DNA of 64,000 nucleotides. Origin: Propionivibrio sp. Its GTDB lineage: Bacteria; Pseudomonadota; Gammaproteobacteria; Burkholderiales; Rhodocyclaceae. The notes beneath the pieces are model-generated. The model was not told where the DNA came from, ran no database searches, and saw nothing but the letters and a program-made list of their open reading frames with translations. Numbering within the stretch: position 1 is the stretch's first letter; each line of letters begins with the position of its first letter. The stretch is taken from positions 1-64,000 of the forward strand of contig JARKPC010000246.1 of assembly GCA_029975435.1 (NCBI GenBank). Direction: 5' to 3'. Position numbers and translations under genes: made by a program. Shown piece by piece: positions 37,818-46,643 of the stretch.

Positions 37818-38191
37818 GAACGAGCCTCCTTCGCCTCTTCGGCTTCAACACCACGGTCCCGCTCCAGGATTTCATCCTCCTCGATGCTGCCGTAGGCCTC
37901 CCGAATCCTGACCGCCAGCGCCAGGCCAAGCGCCAACGTGGCCACCCCGACCACGATGGCGGTCAGGATCAGTACGTGCGGCAGAGGATTTGAATAGACG
38001 GTGTACTGCGGCGAAATGATCGGAGCCGTTCCCCCGATCAGCTTGCCAGGAGTGATATAGAGCAGGTACACCGAGGTCTGGAAAAGCGACAGGCCGATCA
38101 GCTTCTTGATCAGGTTGCCGCGGGCAATGATGATGAACAGGCCGGCAACCATCAGGAACACGGTAATGATGTTGGAGAAATGCGCCAGCAC
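37814..38191 (-). CDS. MrpC/MbhG/NuoK-type subunit (second operon)
   Basis: This is a 125-residue protein with three membrane helices of the MrpC/NuoK family. The central motif (GLSLFQTSVYLLYI) and the PLPHVLILTAIVVGVATLAL helix match the family, and the C-terminus is charged. The start is GTG at 38191, two bases after the MrpB homologue stop. It is expected to sit next to the MrpD subunit in the membrane complex. Confidence 0.9.
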   Translation of the reverse strand: MLAHFSNIITVFLMVAGLFIIIARGNLIKKLIGLSLFQTSVYLLYITPGKLIGGTAPIISPQYTVYSNPLPHVLILTAIVVGVATLALGLALAVRIREAYGSIEEDEILERDRGVEAEEAKEARS

Positions 38192-38193
38192 GG

Positions 38194-38619
38194 CTAGTCC
38201 TCCGAATTGCCGCGCGACGTGAACATGTAGAAGATCTTCAGCATCACGCCGCAGACCGTCGTCGCCACGCCCACTTCGACCCAGAAGATTCCACGGTGCT
38301 GTCCATGCACGGGGTCGTGGCCGAGCACCGAATAATCGAGATAATGCCCACCGAGCAGCAACCCGGCCAATCCGACTCCGGCGTAGATGAGCACGCCGGC
38401 AGCCACCATGGTCTCGACCACGCTATCCGGCACCAGACGCCGCGTGGCGGTCACTCCGTAGATCAGCGCATAGAAGACAATTCCCGCCGCAACAATGACA
38501 CCCGCCTGAAACCCCCCCCCAGGACCGAAATCTCCGTGAAACTGCACATAGAGCGCGAAGAGCAGTATGGAAGGAATCATCAACCGCCCGATCACGCGCA
38601 ACACGAGGTCATTTCTCAT
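38194..38619 (-). CDS. MrpB/MbhF-type subunit (second operon)
   Basis: This is a 141-residue protein with four membrane helices of the MrpB family. The diagnostic HGDFGPGGGFQAGVIVAAGIV corresponds to the HNxPGGGFxGG signature, followed by the C-terminal GIFWVEVGVATTVCGVMLKIFY. Its ATG overlaps the preceding MbhD/E-like gene as ATGA. Confidence 0.9.
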   Translation of the reverse strand: MRNDLVLRVIGRLMIPSILLFALYVQFHGDFGPGGGFQAGVIVAAGIVFYALIYGVTATRRLVPDSVVETMVAAGVLIYAGVGLAGLLLGGHYLDYSVLGHDPVHGQHRGIFWVEVGVATTVCGVMLKIFYMFTSRGNSED

Positions 38620-39149
38620 GCGTCTCCACTCGCTTTCTCCGACCCCTGCTTGCGTCGACGCAGCAATGCGATGACCCCAGCCCCCGCCGTGAATACGACT
38701 GTGGTTTCGCCCAAGGTATCGTAGCCTCGAAAACTGGCCAGGACTGCCGTAACCACATTTGGCACCTCAACTTCGTTCTTCATGTAGCGCGGCACGACAT
38801 TCTTGTGAATCGGTGCGTCCGGATCACCGAAATCCGGCAAGCCCAACGCGCCGTAGACCAGCAGCGCGCCGGTAGCAACCGAGACGGCCAGTGGCAGCCA
38901 GGGCTTGTGGGCGGGTTTCGCTTCAAGGCTTTTGCACAAATGCAGCGCACCCAGCAGAAGAACGGTCGAAATACCCGCACCGACAGCAGCCTCTGTCATG
39001 GCGACATCGACGGCATCAAGTGCAACCAATACGGTAGCCATGAGAAAACTGTAAGCACCGGAGAGCACGATCACGGAGAACAGATTGCGCGTAACCACGA
39101 TCGCCAGCACGGAAATCGCCATGAGCGCCAGCAACAGGTTGATCGTCAG
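38616..39149 (-). CDS. MbhD/MbhE-like subunit (MrpA C-terminal equivalent; second operon)
   Basis: This is a membrane protein of about 177 residues that corresponds to the C-terminal part of MrpA, made as a separate gene as in Mbh/Mbx complexes. The MbhD part (DUF4040) contains LDAVDVAMTEAAVGAGIS. The MbhE part contains ASFRGYDTLGETTVVFTAGAGV. No ATG, GTG or TTG lies near the expected start. A CTG at 39149 would overlap the mrpG stop as CTGA, and a TTG at 39134 is the alternative; both are provisional. It ends in ATGA overlap with the MrpB homologue. Confidence 0.82.
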   Translation of the reverse strand: MTINLLLALMAISVLAIVVTRNLFSVIVLSGAYSFLMATVLVALDAVDVAMTEAAVGAGISTVLLLGALHLCKSLEAKPAHKPWLPLAVSVATGALLVYGALGLPDFGDPDAPIHKNVVPRYMKNEVEVPNVVTAVLASFRGYDTLGETTVVFTAGAGVIALLRRRKQGSEKASGDA

Positions 39150-39487
39150 GGTTTCGATGGCGGCACCTCTTTCTTGGAACCCCTCGGCCCGAGCAGCGGC
39201 TTCAGGCCACTCATCAGCGCGGCCTTGGCCAGCGCATGGCTTGACGTCGGACTGGCGAGGAGAATCAGCAACCCCATGATGGCCAGCTTCGCTGTTACCA
39301 AGGTCAGCCCGGCGTGCAGTATCAAGCCGATCAGCATCAACCCGGCACCAAGAGTCTCCGTCACACTGGCCGCCTGCATGCGCGTATAGAAATCGGGCAT
39401 GCGAATCAGGCCGATACTGCCCACGAGGCAAAAGAAGGCACCACCAGCCAGGAATACACCGCTCAGGATATCAATCAGCATGTTCAT
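39146..39487 (-). CDS. MrpG/MbhC-type subunit (second operon)
   Basis: This is a 113-residue protein with three membrane helices of the MrpG family. The signature GLIRMPDFYTRMQAASVTETLG is clear; the C-terminus (KPLLGPRGSKKEVPP) is basic and variable. It begins two bases after the stop of the MrpF homologue. Confidence 0.9.
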   Translation of the reverse strand: MNMLIDILSGVFLAGGAFFCLVGSIGLIRMPDFYTRMQAASVTETLGAGLMLIGLILHAGLTLVTAKLAIMGLLILLASPTSSHALAKAALMSGLKPLLGPRGSKKEVPPSKP

Positions 39488-39489
39488 GC

Positions 39490-39774
39490 TTACGCATCCT
39501 CCACATTCTCGGCGGATTTGTTGACCAGCCGGCCAAGGTGGATGAATTTCAGCACGGCAATGATCCCGATGACATTCAGCAGACCATATGTCAGGGCCAG
39601 GTCGAGAAACTCGGGACGCTCGTTGAGAAATCCGAGCAGCGCCAGCAGCAACATGGCGCAGGTACCGATGGTGCTGGCCGCCTGCAACCGGTCGAAAACA
39701 CTCGGCCCGTACGCTGCCCGCGCCAAGGCGAGAGCAACGGTGACAAGAAGAGCCAGTGTCGCGGCGGTAAGCAT
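39490..39774 (-). CDS. MrpF/MbhB-type subunit (second operon)
   Basis: This is a 94-residue protein with three membrane helices of the MrpF family, recognisable from ARAAYGPSVFDRLQAASTIGT, equivalent to the GPSxxDRxxA motif. The start ATG at 39774 is two bases after the MrpE homologue stop. Confidence 0.88.
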   Translation of the reverse strand: MLTAATLALLVTVALALARAAYGPSVFDRLQAASTIGTCAMLLLALLGFLNERPEFLDLALTYGLLNVIGIIAVLKFIHLGRLVNKSAENVEDA

Positions 39775-39776
39775 GG

Positions 39777-40253
39777 CTACACCACCTCCAGTTCGGCGCA
39801 GCGCCGGTCCATTTCGCTGCCGGCCAGCGACAGCGCACCTTCTTCGGTCAGCGCATGCACCAAGAACCGCCCGTGTTCGGCTTCCACGCTTATCGTTCCC
39901 GGAGTCAGCGTGATCGAGTTGGCGTGGATCACCAGCCCGAGGTCGGTTTTCTGCAACGGGGCGAACTCGACCAGTGTGGGCGAAATCGGCAGATGCGGAT
40001 TCAGGATGCGCTTGGAGACATCCCATGCAGCCAAGACTGTTTCCTTTATCAGCCAGGGATAGTAGGCGACAAGTTTCACCCAGTTGAGCTCGAGAGCATC
40101 GGTCTCCTCGGCGATGGCGTTGAGCCTTCTGGTAAACAGCTTGATGGCGATCGCGCAGCAGAAGCCCGCGGCCAGCAGGAACGGGACGAACATTCCCGAC
40201 AGCAGCAGCCAGATCGAATAAAGGGCAAGGGCGGAGGCCAGGGTGCGAATCAT
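39777..40253 (-). CDS. MrpE/MbhA-type subunit, first gene of second operon
   Basis: This 158-residue protein of the MrpE family has two N-terminal membrane helices and a cytoplasmic domain with the signature VIHANSITLTPGTISVEAE. It heads the second antiporter operon, which runs E-F-G-(MbhD/E)-B-C-D and then two more antiporter-like genes. No ribosome site of normal strength precedes the ATG at 40253. A 273-base spacer separates it from mrpG. Confidence 0.88.
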   Translation of the reverse strand: MIRTLASALALYSIWLLLSGMFVPFLLAAGFCCAIAIKLFTRRLNAIAEETDALELNWVKLVAYYPWLIKETVLAAWDVSKRILNPHLPISPTLVEFAPLQKTDLGLVIHANSITLTPGTISVEAEHGRFLVHALTEEGALSLAGSEMDRRCAELEVV

Positions 40254-40301
40254 GGATTGGATATTAGGAGGTACCCGACGCGCTGAAAATTGGGCCCCGC
40301 C

Positions 40302-40320
40302 CGTAAGGGAAACCCTTACG
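40302..40320. terminator. Hairpin between antiporter operons
   Basis: CGTAAGGG (40302-40309) pairs with CCCTTACG (40313-40320) around an AAA loop, giving an 8-base-pair perfect stem. It is downstream of mrpG in the transcribed direction. Because no strong T-run follows it on the minus strand it may act as an attenuator or mRNA-stability element rather than a strong terminator. Confidence 0.4.
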
Positions 40321-40361
40321 TTTCAATCCGGCAACCTGGCGCCGGCACTCGCCGCATGCGG

Positions 40362-40384
40362 GCGGGCAGGCCCTCCCTGCCCGC
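40362..40384. terminator. GC-rich hairpin downstream of mrpG
   Basis: GCGGGCAGG (40362-40370) and CCTGCCCGC (40376-40384) form a perfect 9-base-pair stem with a five-base loop. It lies about 140 bases beyond the mrpG stop. No U-tract is seen. Confidence 0.4.
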
Positions 40385-40526
40385 GGCTTCCGATCGAGTA
40401 ACCATCAACCCTCTGATCTTATGCACAACCACCAATCAGTCACGGACAACTCATGGGGACAAACGGAATCACCGCCGCCCCCCCTGTTCATATCGCGCCG
40501 GCGATTGACTCGATCGCCATGCAATG

Positions 40527-40880
40527 TCAGGGCTCAGGCGGTTTGAACGGCGGATTCCCCGAGCGTCGCTTCCATTCATCGATCACGGTCCCCTCCCACA
40601 TCCTGACACCGGTGCCATACGCGGCACGCCCCACCATGTGGGCGGCGACAGGAGCCGTGGCAAAAAAGAACACGATGGTCAGCAAAACGGGCGCCACCAC
40701 GGACAATTCCGCAAAATGCGTCGCTGCCGCCAGAACGACACAACTCACTCCGACCGTTCCCACTTTCGACGCGGCATGCATCCGCGTGAAAAGATCGGGC
40801 ATTCGCACTATCCCGATCGCAGCAATCAGCATGGCGAGACAGCCGGTCACCATGAACAACGCCGTCAGCATCTCGATCAA
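40527..40880 (-). CDS. mrpG: Mrp antiporter subunit MrpG
   Basis: This is a 117-residue protein with three membrane helices and the signature GIVRMPDLFTRMHAASKVGTVG. The frame starts at TTG 40880, in TTGA overlap with the mrpF stop; the first ATG is at 40871. It completes the seven-gene mrpABCDEFG operon. Confidence 0.92.
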   Translation of the reverse strand: MIEMLTALFMVTGCLAMLIAAIGIVRMPDLFTRMHAASKVGTVGVSCVVLAAATHFAELSVVAPVLLTIVFFFATAPVAAHMVGRAAYGTGVRMWEGTVIDEWKRRSGNPPFKPPEP

Positions 40881-41152
40881 CGCCGTCCCCTTCGGTGAAT
40901 GTACAGGGCAATTGCCACCGTACCAATGAATGAAATGATGGCGATCGCGATCGCCGCGGTGAGATACACATGCTCATCCGTCCGGATGGCGTGAATCGTC
41001 AAAAGACCGACCACCAGGGTGGAGAAAAGATCAAGCGCGATCGTCCGGTCCTGAGGCGACGGTCCCTGCCAGAGGCGGTAGAACGTCAGGCACATCGCCA
41101 GCCCCAGGATGTACAGGCATACCGTTGAGGCCAACTCGATCACTGGATTCAT
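40877..41152 (-). CDS. mrpF: Mrp antiporter subunit MrpF
   Basis: This is a 91-residue, three-helix membrane protein with the MrpF motif RLWQGPSPQDRTIALDLFST. The C-terminus is short and basic. It starts in ATGA overlap with mrpE. MrpF has been linked in some Mrp systems to efflux of bile salts or cholate, but this does not show in the sequence. Confidence 0.92.
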   Translation of the reverse strand: MNPVIELASTVCLYILGLAMCLTFYRLWQGPSPQDRTIALDLFSTLVVGLLTIHAIRTDEHVYLTAAIAIAIISFIGTVAIALYIHRRGRR

Positions 41153-41622
41153 CGCATCATCTCCAGCAGTTTCTTTTCCAGACCTTCCTTGATCTCCCGT
41201 CGCAACTCATCCGGATCATCGATATACATCGCATGGATATAAAGGGTCTTCCGATCCTCGGAAACGTCGAGGCTGAGCGTGCCCGGTGTCAGGGTTATGA
41301 CGTTCGCCAGGAGCGTTATCTCGGCATCACTTTTCGCTTCCAGGGGAAAGGCGATGACCCCGGGCTTCATGTAATGGGTCGGCGTAAGGATGTCATAGGC
41401 CACACGCCAAGTGGAGACTGCAAGCTCCCTGAGGAAAACCAGGGCAAACTCGACAGTCTGCCGAACTTTCCTGAAATAGGACTTTTCGGAGGCTTGGGTG
41501 GCCATCATGCCCAGAACCAGGTACCCGAGGACGAAGCCGGTGATCAGGCTGAACTGGCTGATTTCTCCCGAAAGCAGCGCCCAGAGCAGGGCCAGAATGA
41601 TATTGGAAAGAAAGAGCTTCAT
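41149..41622 (-). CDS. mrpE: Mrp antiporter subunit MrpE
   Basis: This is a 157-residue protein with two N-terminal membrane helices and a cytoplasmic domain. The diagnostic [25 protein letters not shown] and [20 protein letters not shown] are present. It starts in ATGA overlap with mrpD. It is needed for full activity of Mrp complexes in Bacillus. Confidence 0.93.
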   Translation of the reverse strand: MKLFLSNIILALLWALLSGEISQFSLITGFVLGYLVLGMMATQASEKSYFRKVRQTVEFALVFLRELAVSTWRVAYDILTPTHYMKPGVIAFPLEAKSDAEITLLANVITLTPGTLSLDVSEDRKTLYIHAMYIDDPDELRREIKEGLEKKLLEMMR

Positions 41623-43133
41623 GGCCGGACCGCCCCTGCAAGCACGGCACGAATATATTCATCGGGATTGAGCAACTGCCCCGCCGCTCGCTCGGACAGC
41701 CCGAACAAAGGCTCCGCGCAAATCCCGATCAGGACGGTGCATAGCGCCAGGGCCATGATCGGACCGAACAGGCAGACGCGGTCCCGGACGCTCCATGGAA
41801 CCTTCGCCATGGCCTCACCGCTCGCGGGGGGCATTGGTTTCCAGAACACTTCATTCCAGATCTTGGTCATCGAGTACAAGGTCAGAAAACCCACGACGAG
41901 GGCCGTTATCGCGACAACCCAGGAAAACTCGCGGAACGAGGCAACGATCAGCATCAGCTTGGCGAAGAATCCGGACAAAGGCGGCAGCCCCGCTAGCGAC
42001 ATGGCCGGGATCAGAAAAAACAGCGCCAGCCAGGGCATGGTTCGGACGAACCCTCCCAGAGCAATGAGTTCATTCGTTCCCGTCCGGAACGCAATGACGC
42101 CGGCCACCAGGAAAAGGTTGGTTTTGACGATCACGTGATGAACGATATAGAAGACCGAACCGGCCAACGCCAGAGGGGTGAGCAGGCCCAACCCCATGAT
42201 CATGTAACCCACCTGGCTGACGATGTGAAAGGACAGAATTCTGCGCATTTCCGTCTGCGCAGCCGCGCCGAGCACTCCCGTCAGCATCGTCAGCCCGGCC
42301 CCGACGAGGAGAATCAAGTGCGTAAACGCCGCATCCGTCACAAACACCAGGGTGAAGAGTCGAATCAGGGCATACACGCCGACCTTGGTGAGCAATCCGG
42401 CAAAAATCGCCGAAACCGGAGTCGGCGGCGTATGGTAGGACGCCGGTAGCCAGAAGAACAATGGAAACGCCGCCGATTTGATTCCGAAAGCGACCATGAA
42501 CAGCAGGCTGACGGTCGTCAGCATGCCCTGGTTCCCTGCCGACCGCACGATCGTGGCCAGATGCGCCATGTTCAGGGTGCCGGTCATCCCGTACAGGACG
42601 CCCAGGGCCGCCAGAAAGAACGCCGTGGAGAGAACGTTCAGCGCCACATATTTGATTCCGCCTTCGAGTTGTGCCCGCTCGCTGCCGAGCGACATCAGCG
42701 CAAAGGACGACATGAGCATGACCTCGAACCAGACGTACAGATTGAACAGGTCGCCGGTCAGGAAGCTGCCGTTCACCCCCATCAGCAGCGTATGGTAGAA
42801 AAAATAGAAGCCGAACTTCGGCCTGTGCCGGTCCATCGCCGCCAGGCTGAAAACAGCCACCGCCGCACCCATCAGCCCGGAGAGCACAAGCATAATGGCG
42901 CTCAGCCGGTCTACGACCAGACTGATTCCGAAAGGCGCAGGCCAGCTTCCCGACTGCATGACCTGAATACCGTCGTTATCCACGACATACAGAAGACAGG
43001 CACTGACGACCAGGTTCAGGCTGCACCCCGCAACGGCCAGGAAACGCTGGACTCCGACAGCCCGGCGTCCCAGCAGGCTAAGGGTCGCGCACAGCAGCGG
43101 AATCAGCAGAGGTGCCGGTAGCAGCAGATTCAC
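41619..43133 (-). CDS. mrpD: Mrp antiporter subunit MrpD
   Basis: This is a 504-residue, roughly 14-helix antiporter subunit homologous to complex I ND2/ND4. The TM5 glutamate (LYVWFEVMLMSSFAL) and TM7 lysine (LLTKVGVYALIRL), both essential in Bacillus MrpD, are conserved. It starts with GTG in overlap with mrpC (GTGA). It exchanges cytoplasmic sodium, or another monovalent cation, for external protons together with MrpA. Confidence 0.95.
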   Translation of the reverse strand: MNLLLPAPLLIPLLCATLSLLGRRAVGVQRFLAVAGCSLNLVVSACLLYVVDNDGIQVMQSGSWPAPFGISLVVDRLSAIMLVLSGLMGAAVAVFSLAAMDRHRPKFGFYFFYHTLLMGVNGSFLTGDLFNLYVWFEVMLMSSFALMSLGSERAQLEGGIKYVALNVLSTAFFLAALGVLYGMTGTLNMAHLATIVRSAGNQGMLTTVSLLFMVAFGIKSAAFPLFFWLPASYHTPPTPVSAIFAGLLTKVGVYALIRLFTLVFVTDAAFTHLILLVGAGLTMLTGVLGAAAQTEMRRILSFHIVSQVGYMIMGLGLLTPLALAGSVFYIVHHVIVKTNLFLVAGVIAFRTGTNELIALGGFVRTMPWLALFFLIPAMSLAGLPPLSGFFAKLMLIVASFREFSWVVAITALVVGFLTLYSMTKIWNEVFWKPMPPASGEAMAKVPWSVRDRVCLFGPIMALALCTVLIGICAEPLFGLSERAAGQLLNPDEYIRAVLAGAVRP

Positions 43134-43480
43134 TGGTCGGTACTCCGCATTTTTTCCAGATCGTCCGTTCCTTCCACCTCATGTGCAGACAGGAACAGGA
43201 CCAGTACGAATGCCGTCAGTCCGAAGCCGATAACGATTGCCGTGAGGATCAAGGCCTGCGGAAGCGGATCGACGATGGGAACGACAGGGATCGTCACGCC
43301 CTCAGGAACAATCGGCGCCCGTTGCGTCGAAAGCCCGGCCGCCGTGAAGATGAGCAGATTGGCGCCGTGCCCGATGAGCCCCAGTCCAATGATGAATTTT
43401 GCGATGTTCCGGCACATCATCAGATAGAGACCGGCGGCGTACAACACGCCGATCACCAGCGAAAGAAAAACCTCGGTCAT
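43130..43480 (-). CDS. mrpC: Mrp antiporter subunit MrpC
   Basis: This is a 116-residue NuoK-like protein with three membrane helices and the motifs IGLGLIGHGANLLIF and DPLPQALILTAIVIGFG. The ATG overlaps the mrpB stop as ATGA, and the gene is flush with mrpD downstream. Confidence 0.94.
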   Translation of the reverse strand: MTEVFLSLVIGVLYAAGLYLMMCRNIAKFIIGLGLIGHGANLLIFTAAGLSTQRAPIVPEGVTIPVVPIVDPLPQALILTAIVIGFGLTAFVLVLFLSAHEVEGTDDLEKMRSTDQ

Positions 43481-43905
43481 GACGGCGACTTCCTGAAATT
43501 CGAGATGCTGAGCAGAATCGCCAGCGTGACCCCGAGAACGACCAGATAGACGCCGATATCGAAAATGAGCGGTGTTCCTATCAACAGCTGCCAGTCGGAG
43601 GTGATGCGGAGCGTGGCCCAATGCGATGAAAAATAGGGCTGCCCGTCCAGCATGGTGAAGACGCTACTCCCCAAGGCGATCAACAAGCCTGTTCCGATCA
43701 GCGTCAGACTATCGACGTTCATCAGCCTTTTCGTGCTCGGCACATCAAAAGCCAACTGGTTCAGAATGAAGGCGCTGGCGGCGGCCAGTCCTCCAACAAA
43801 ACCGCCACCCGGCTCGTTATGGCCACGCAGCAGGAGATAGATCGAGAACATCATGATGACCGGGAACAGATAGCGCGTGGCCTTGCGCAGAATGAGCGAC
43901 CCCAT
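43477..43905 (-). CDS. mrpB: Mrp antiporter subunit MrpB
   Basis: This is a 142-residue, four-helix membrane protein. The family signature RGHNEPGGGFVGGLAAASAF is exact. The start overlaps the mrpA stop by one base (TGATG). In Mrp complexes MrpB sits beside the C-terminal part of MrpA and helps form the cation path. Confidence 0.95.
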   Translation of the reverse strand: MGSLILRKATRYLFPVIMMFSIYLLLRGHNEPGGGFVGGLAAASAFILNQLAFDVPSTKRLMNVDSLTLIGTGLLIALGSSVFTMLDGQPYFSSHWATLRITSDWQLLIGTPLIFDIGVYLVVLGVTLAILLSISNFRKSPS

Positions 43906-46199
43906 CAGGACCTCCTTTTTGCCGCCATACGCAGTTTCAGCAAGGCCACGGCACTGGCACCCGCGATCGCCAGTACCGTGATCTCGCCCAGCGTATCCAA
44001 CGCCCGGAAATCGACAAGAATGACGTTGACGATGTTCCGGCCATGACCGAGCAGGACGCTGGTTTCCGCGAAATAGTGCGCGATGGAGGGCGCCAACTGG
44101 ACATCGTTGGCCATCAGCGTCATCAGCGTCATCGCCAATCCACCCAGGATTGCCACCACCGCATCCCGGAATCGCCCGACCCAACGTTTCCGGTCATGGA
44201 AAGAGGGCAGATTCAGGAAGGCGGAAACCAGCAGGACGGCACCGAGCGCCTCGACGACAAGCTGCGTCATGGCCAGATCGGGAGCGCCATGAAGGACGTA
44301 GATCAGCGACACGCAGAACCCGACCACGCCGAGCGCCGCGACGGCACTGATGCGCGAAGTCGCAATCATCGATCCGATCGCACCCAGCATGATCAGGAGG
44401 CCGAGAATCAGGGACGGCAGCGTCAGAGGTGTATTCCTGTTCAGGATCGGCAATTCGCCCGACCTCAGGACGCTCAGGCCGAACAGGCCGACCATGGCCA
44501 GCACGATGATGGCCACATACCGCCGCAACGAGCCGCTTTGCAGCACGCGCGTCTGCCACACGGCAAGAAGATTGAGCCCCTTCAGTTTTGCCACATACAC
44601 GCGATCCGGCCCGAAATTCGCCAGCGGTTTCATGGCGCTGCCGATGCGGACCCAGTGCCCCGTCGCGAAAACCGCAGCGACCCCCAGCATGAGGGTCAGC
44701 GCGCTGGCCACCGACTCCGGCGTGATTCCGTGCCAGGCTTGGAGATCGACTTCCGATACCAGGCCGCCCTGGATCGCGGCCGCCGCCGAGGCGGCCAGGG
44801 CTCCCGCGAAAGCCTGCGGAAAGAAGCCGCCGGCAAGGCAGGCCAGGCCGAGGATCACCGGCCCCGCAAGCATGGCGGGAGGCGCCTCGTGTGGCGTCCC
44901 CGAAGAATCCGAGGAACCCGGAAGAAACGGTTTGATTCCGACCTGAAACGCCACCACAACGAACAGCAGGCTGGCCGCCACGGCCGGAATGAACACCAGG
45001 AACCGATCGAGCACGCTGGCATAGACGAGTTCCTTGGCAACGAATCCGAAGGACAAAGGCAGGCCCGCCATGGAGACTGCTGCCACGACAGAACAGGCTC
45101 CGGCAACCGGCATGAACCGGAGCAACCCTCCCAGCCGGCGCACGTCGGCTTCTCCGGTTTCATGGGTGATTATCCCGGCCACCAGGAAGAGCGACGCTTT
45201 GTAGCAGGCATGCGCCATCAGGAAGACGACGGCCGCCTGCACCGCGCGCTCTGAACCGATGCCGAGCAGCATGACCATGAAACCCAGCGCCGCCACCGTC
45301 GTATAGGCCAGAAGCCGTTTCAGATAGACCTGCGCCGAAGCCATCAGCGCACCGGTCAGCAGCGTCAGGACACCAACCGCCGTCAGCCAACCGATCCATG
45401 CTTCCGTTCCGCCCAGGACCGGATTCAGCCGGGCCAGAAGGTATACCCCGGCCTTGACCATCGTGGACGAGTGCAGATAAGCGCTGGCCGGAGTGGGAGC
45501 CTGCATGGCATTGGGCAGCCAGAAATGGAACGGGGTTTGCGCCGACTTGCTGAACGCCCCCACGAGAATCAGGCCGAGAATCACCGGGTAATCGGCGTGC
45601 CCGGCCAGCGCCCGGTCGGCCCGCAGGATTTCGCTCAGGGAGAAACTGCCCGCCGCCGTTCCGAGGAGAAGCACCCCCGCGAGCAGAAACAACCCACCCA
45701 GTCCCGTGACCAGCAAGGCCTGCAACGCGGCTTTCCGGGACTCTTCCTTCTCATGATCGAAGCCGATCAGGAGATACGAGGTAAAGCTGGTCAGCTCCCA
45801 GAAGATGAACAGCAGGACAAGGTTGTCCGCCAGGACGACGCCCAGCATGGAGGCCATGAACATCAGCGTGGCCGACACGAACTGGTGCTGACGCGGATTG
45901 CCGTGCAGATACGCGGAGGTGTAGAGGATGACCAGGGCACCGATGGCGCTGATCAGGAGAGCGAACAAAAGCGAGAGTCCGTCGAGGCGAAAGCCGAGTT
46001 CCAGGTGAATTTCGGGAAGCCACGACGACTGGGAGACCAGCACCTCGCCGGACGCCACCCGGGGAAAACTCGTGGCAAACCAGACCGTCAGGGCGAGAGG
46101 AACCACGGCCGCAACCAGGGAGGAGCGCTCGCCCAGAAAACGATGCAACAATGGCAATAGCGCCGCCGCAACGAATCCGCTCATCACCGCGTAGAGCAT
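43905..46199 (-). CDS. mrpA: Mrp antiporter subunit MrpA
   Basis: This 764-residue protein is the largest subunit. The ND5-like N-terminal two thirds carries the TM5 glutamate (LFIFWELTSFTSYLLIGF), HFWLPNAMQAPTPASAYLHS and TM7 lysine (STMVKAGVYLLARL). The C-terminal third holds the MbhD-like (LYVLHGAPDLAMTQLVVEALG equivalent) and MbhE-like (DFRALDTLGEITVLAIAG) parts fused, as in true Mrp. It would drive cation/proton exchange for pH and sodium homeostasis. A GGAGAG site precedes the ATG at 46199. It heads the seven-gene operon and diverges from a sensor-kinase gene. Confidence 0.95.
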   Translation of the reverse strand: MLYAVMSGFVAAALLPLLHRFLGERSSLVAAVVPLALTVWFATSFPRVASGEVLVSQSSWLPEIHLELGFRLDGLSLLFALLISAIGALVILYTSAYLHGNPRQHQFVSATLMFMASMLGVVLADNLVLLFIFWELTSFTSYLLIGFDHEKEESRKAALQALLVTGLGGLFLLAGVLLLGTAAGSFSLSEILRADRALAGHADYPVILGLILVGAFSKSAQTPFHFWLPNAMQAPTPASAYLHSSTMVKAGVYLLARLNPVLGGTEAWIGWLTAVGVLTLLTGALMASAQVYLKRLLAYTTVAALGFMVMLLGIGSERAVQAAVVFLMAHACYKASLFLVAGIITHETGEADVRRLGGLLRFMPVAGACSVVAAVSMAGLPLSFGFVAKELVYASVLDRFLVFIPAVAASLLFVVVAFQVGIKPFLPGSSDSSGTPHEAPPAMLAGPVILGLACLAGGFFPQAFAGALAASAAAAIQGGLVSEVDLQAWHGITPESVASALTLMLGVAAVFATGHWVRIGSAMKPLANFGPDRVYVAKLKGLNLLAVWQTRVLQSGSLRRYVAIIVLAMVGLFGLSVLRSGELPILNRNTPLTLPSLILGLLIMLGAIGSMIATSRISAVAALGVVGFCVSLIYVLHGAPDLAMTQLVVEALGAVLLVSAFLNLPSFHDRKRWVGRFRDAVVAILGGLAMTLMTLMANDVQLAPSIAHYFAETSVLLGHGRNIVNVILVDFRALDTLGEITVLAIAGASAVALLKLRMAAKRRS

Positions 46200-46643
46200 C
46201 GTCTCTCCGGTTCAAAGATAGCATCCTGAAGCGTCCGTCCGCCCATCTCTGGACACCAATCGTAGCACATTGTTCCGTTCGCCGACGCCGGATCTGCAGG
46301 AAAGTCGATCGATCACGCACGTTTCATCAGCAACATCGAGCACGGTCTTTTCCGATCAGAAAATCGTCGGGCAGTCATTGACAAGCTCGCGCACAAAACT
46401 TAGCGTTCCGGACAGTCGATGCATCGCACCCTTTCGCACAAATTCTTCAACCACGCTAAACAATGGGGACCGCTTCAGGCCATGCTGTAACATGAAGACC
46501 TGCTGGACTTTTCTCATGGCTGCAATCGCCACGCCCCCTGCCGGAAGAACCTTGACCTCCACGATGACTACGCCCCCCGCCAAGCCCGCCGCCAGCGAAC
46601 AGCGTCGCGCGCGCTGCCGCAAGAACGACGCATGGAGGGCGCA
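46200..46643. promoter_or_regulatory. Divergent control region between mrpA and the MASE1 sensor kinase
   Basis: This 444-base spacer has no gene I can support; the open frames across it have no ribosome sites or recognisable products. It should contain the mrp promoter and the promoter of the kinase gene. A perfect -35 hexamer TTGACA is at 46378-46383, with only a weak -10 (TAGCGT, 17-base spacing) on the plus strand. A GGAGG ribosome site (46634-46638) serves the kinase. Confidence 0.45.

Larger units (their letters stand above)
40254..40526. other. Spacer between the two antiporter operons
   Basis: This 273-base spacer contains two perfect hairpins (40302-40320 and 40362-40384) and no supported gene. 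The promoter of the second operon would have to lie here unless it is read through from mrpG; no clear -35/-10 pair was found. Confidence 0.45.
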
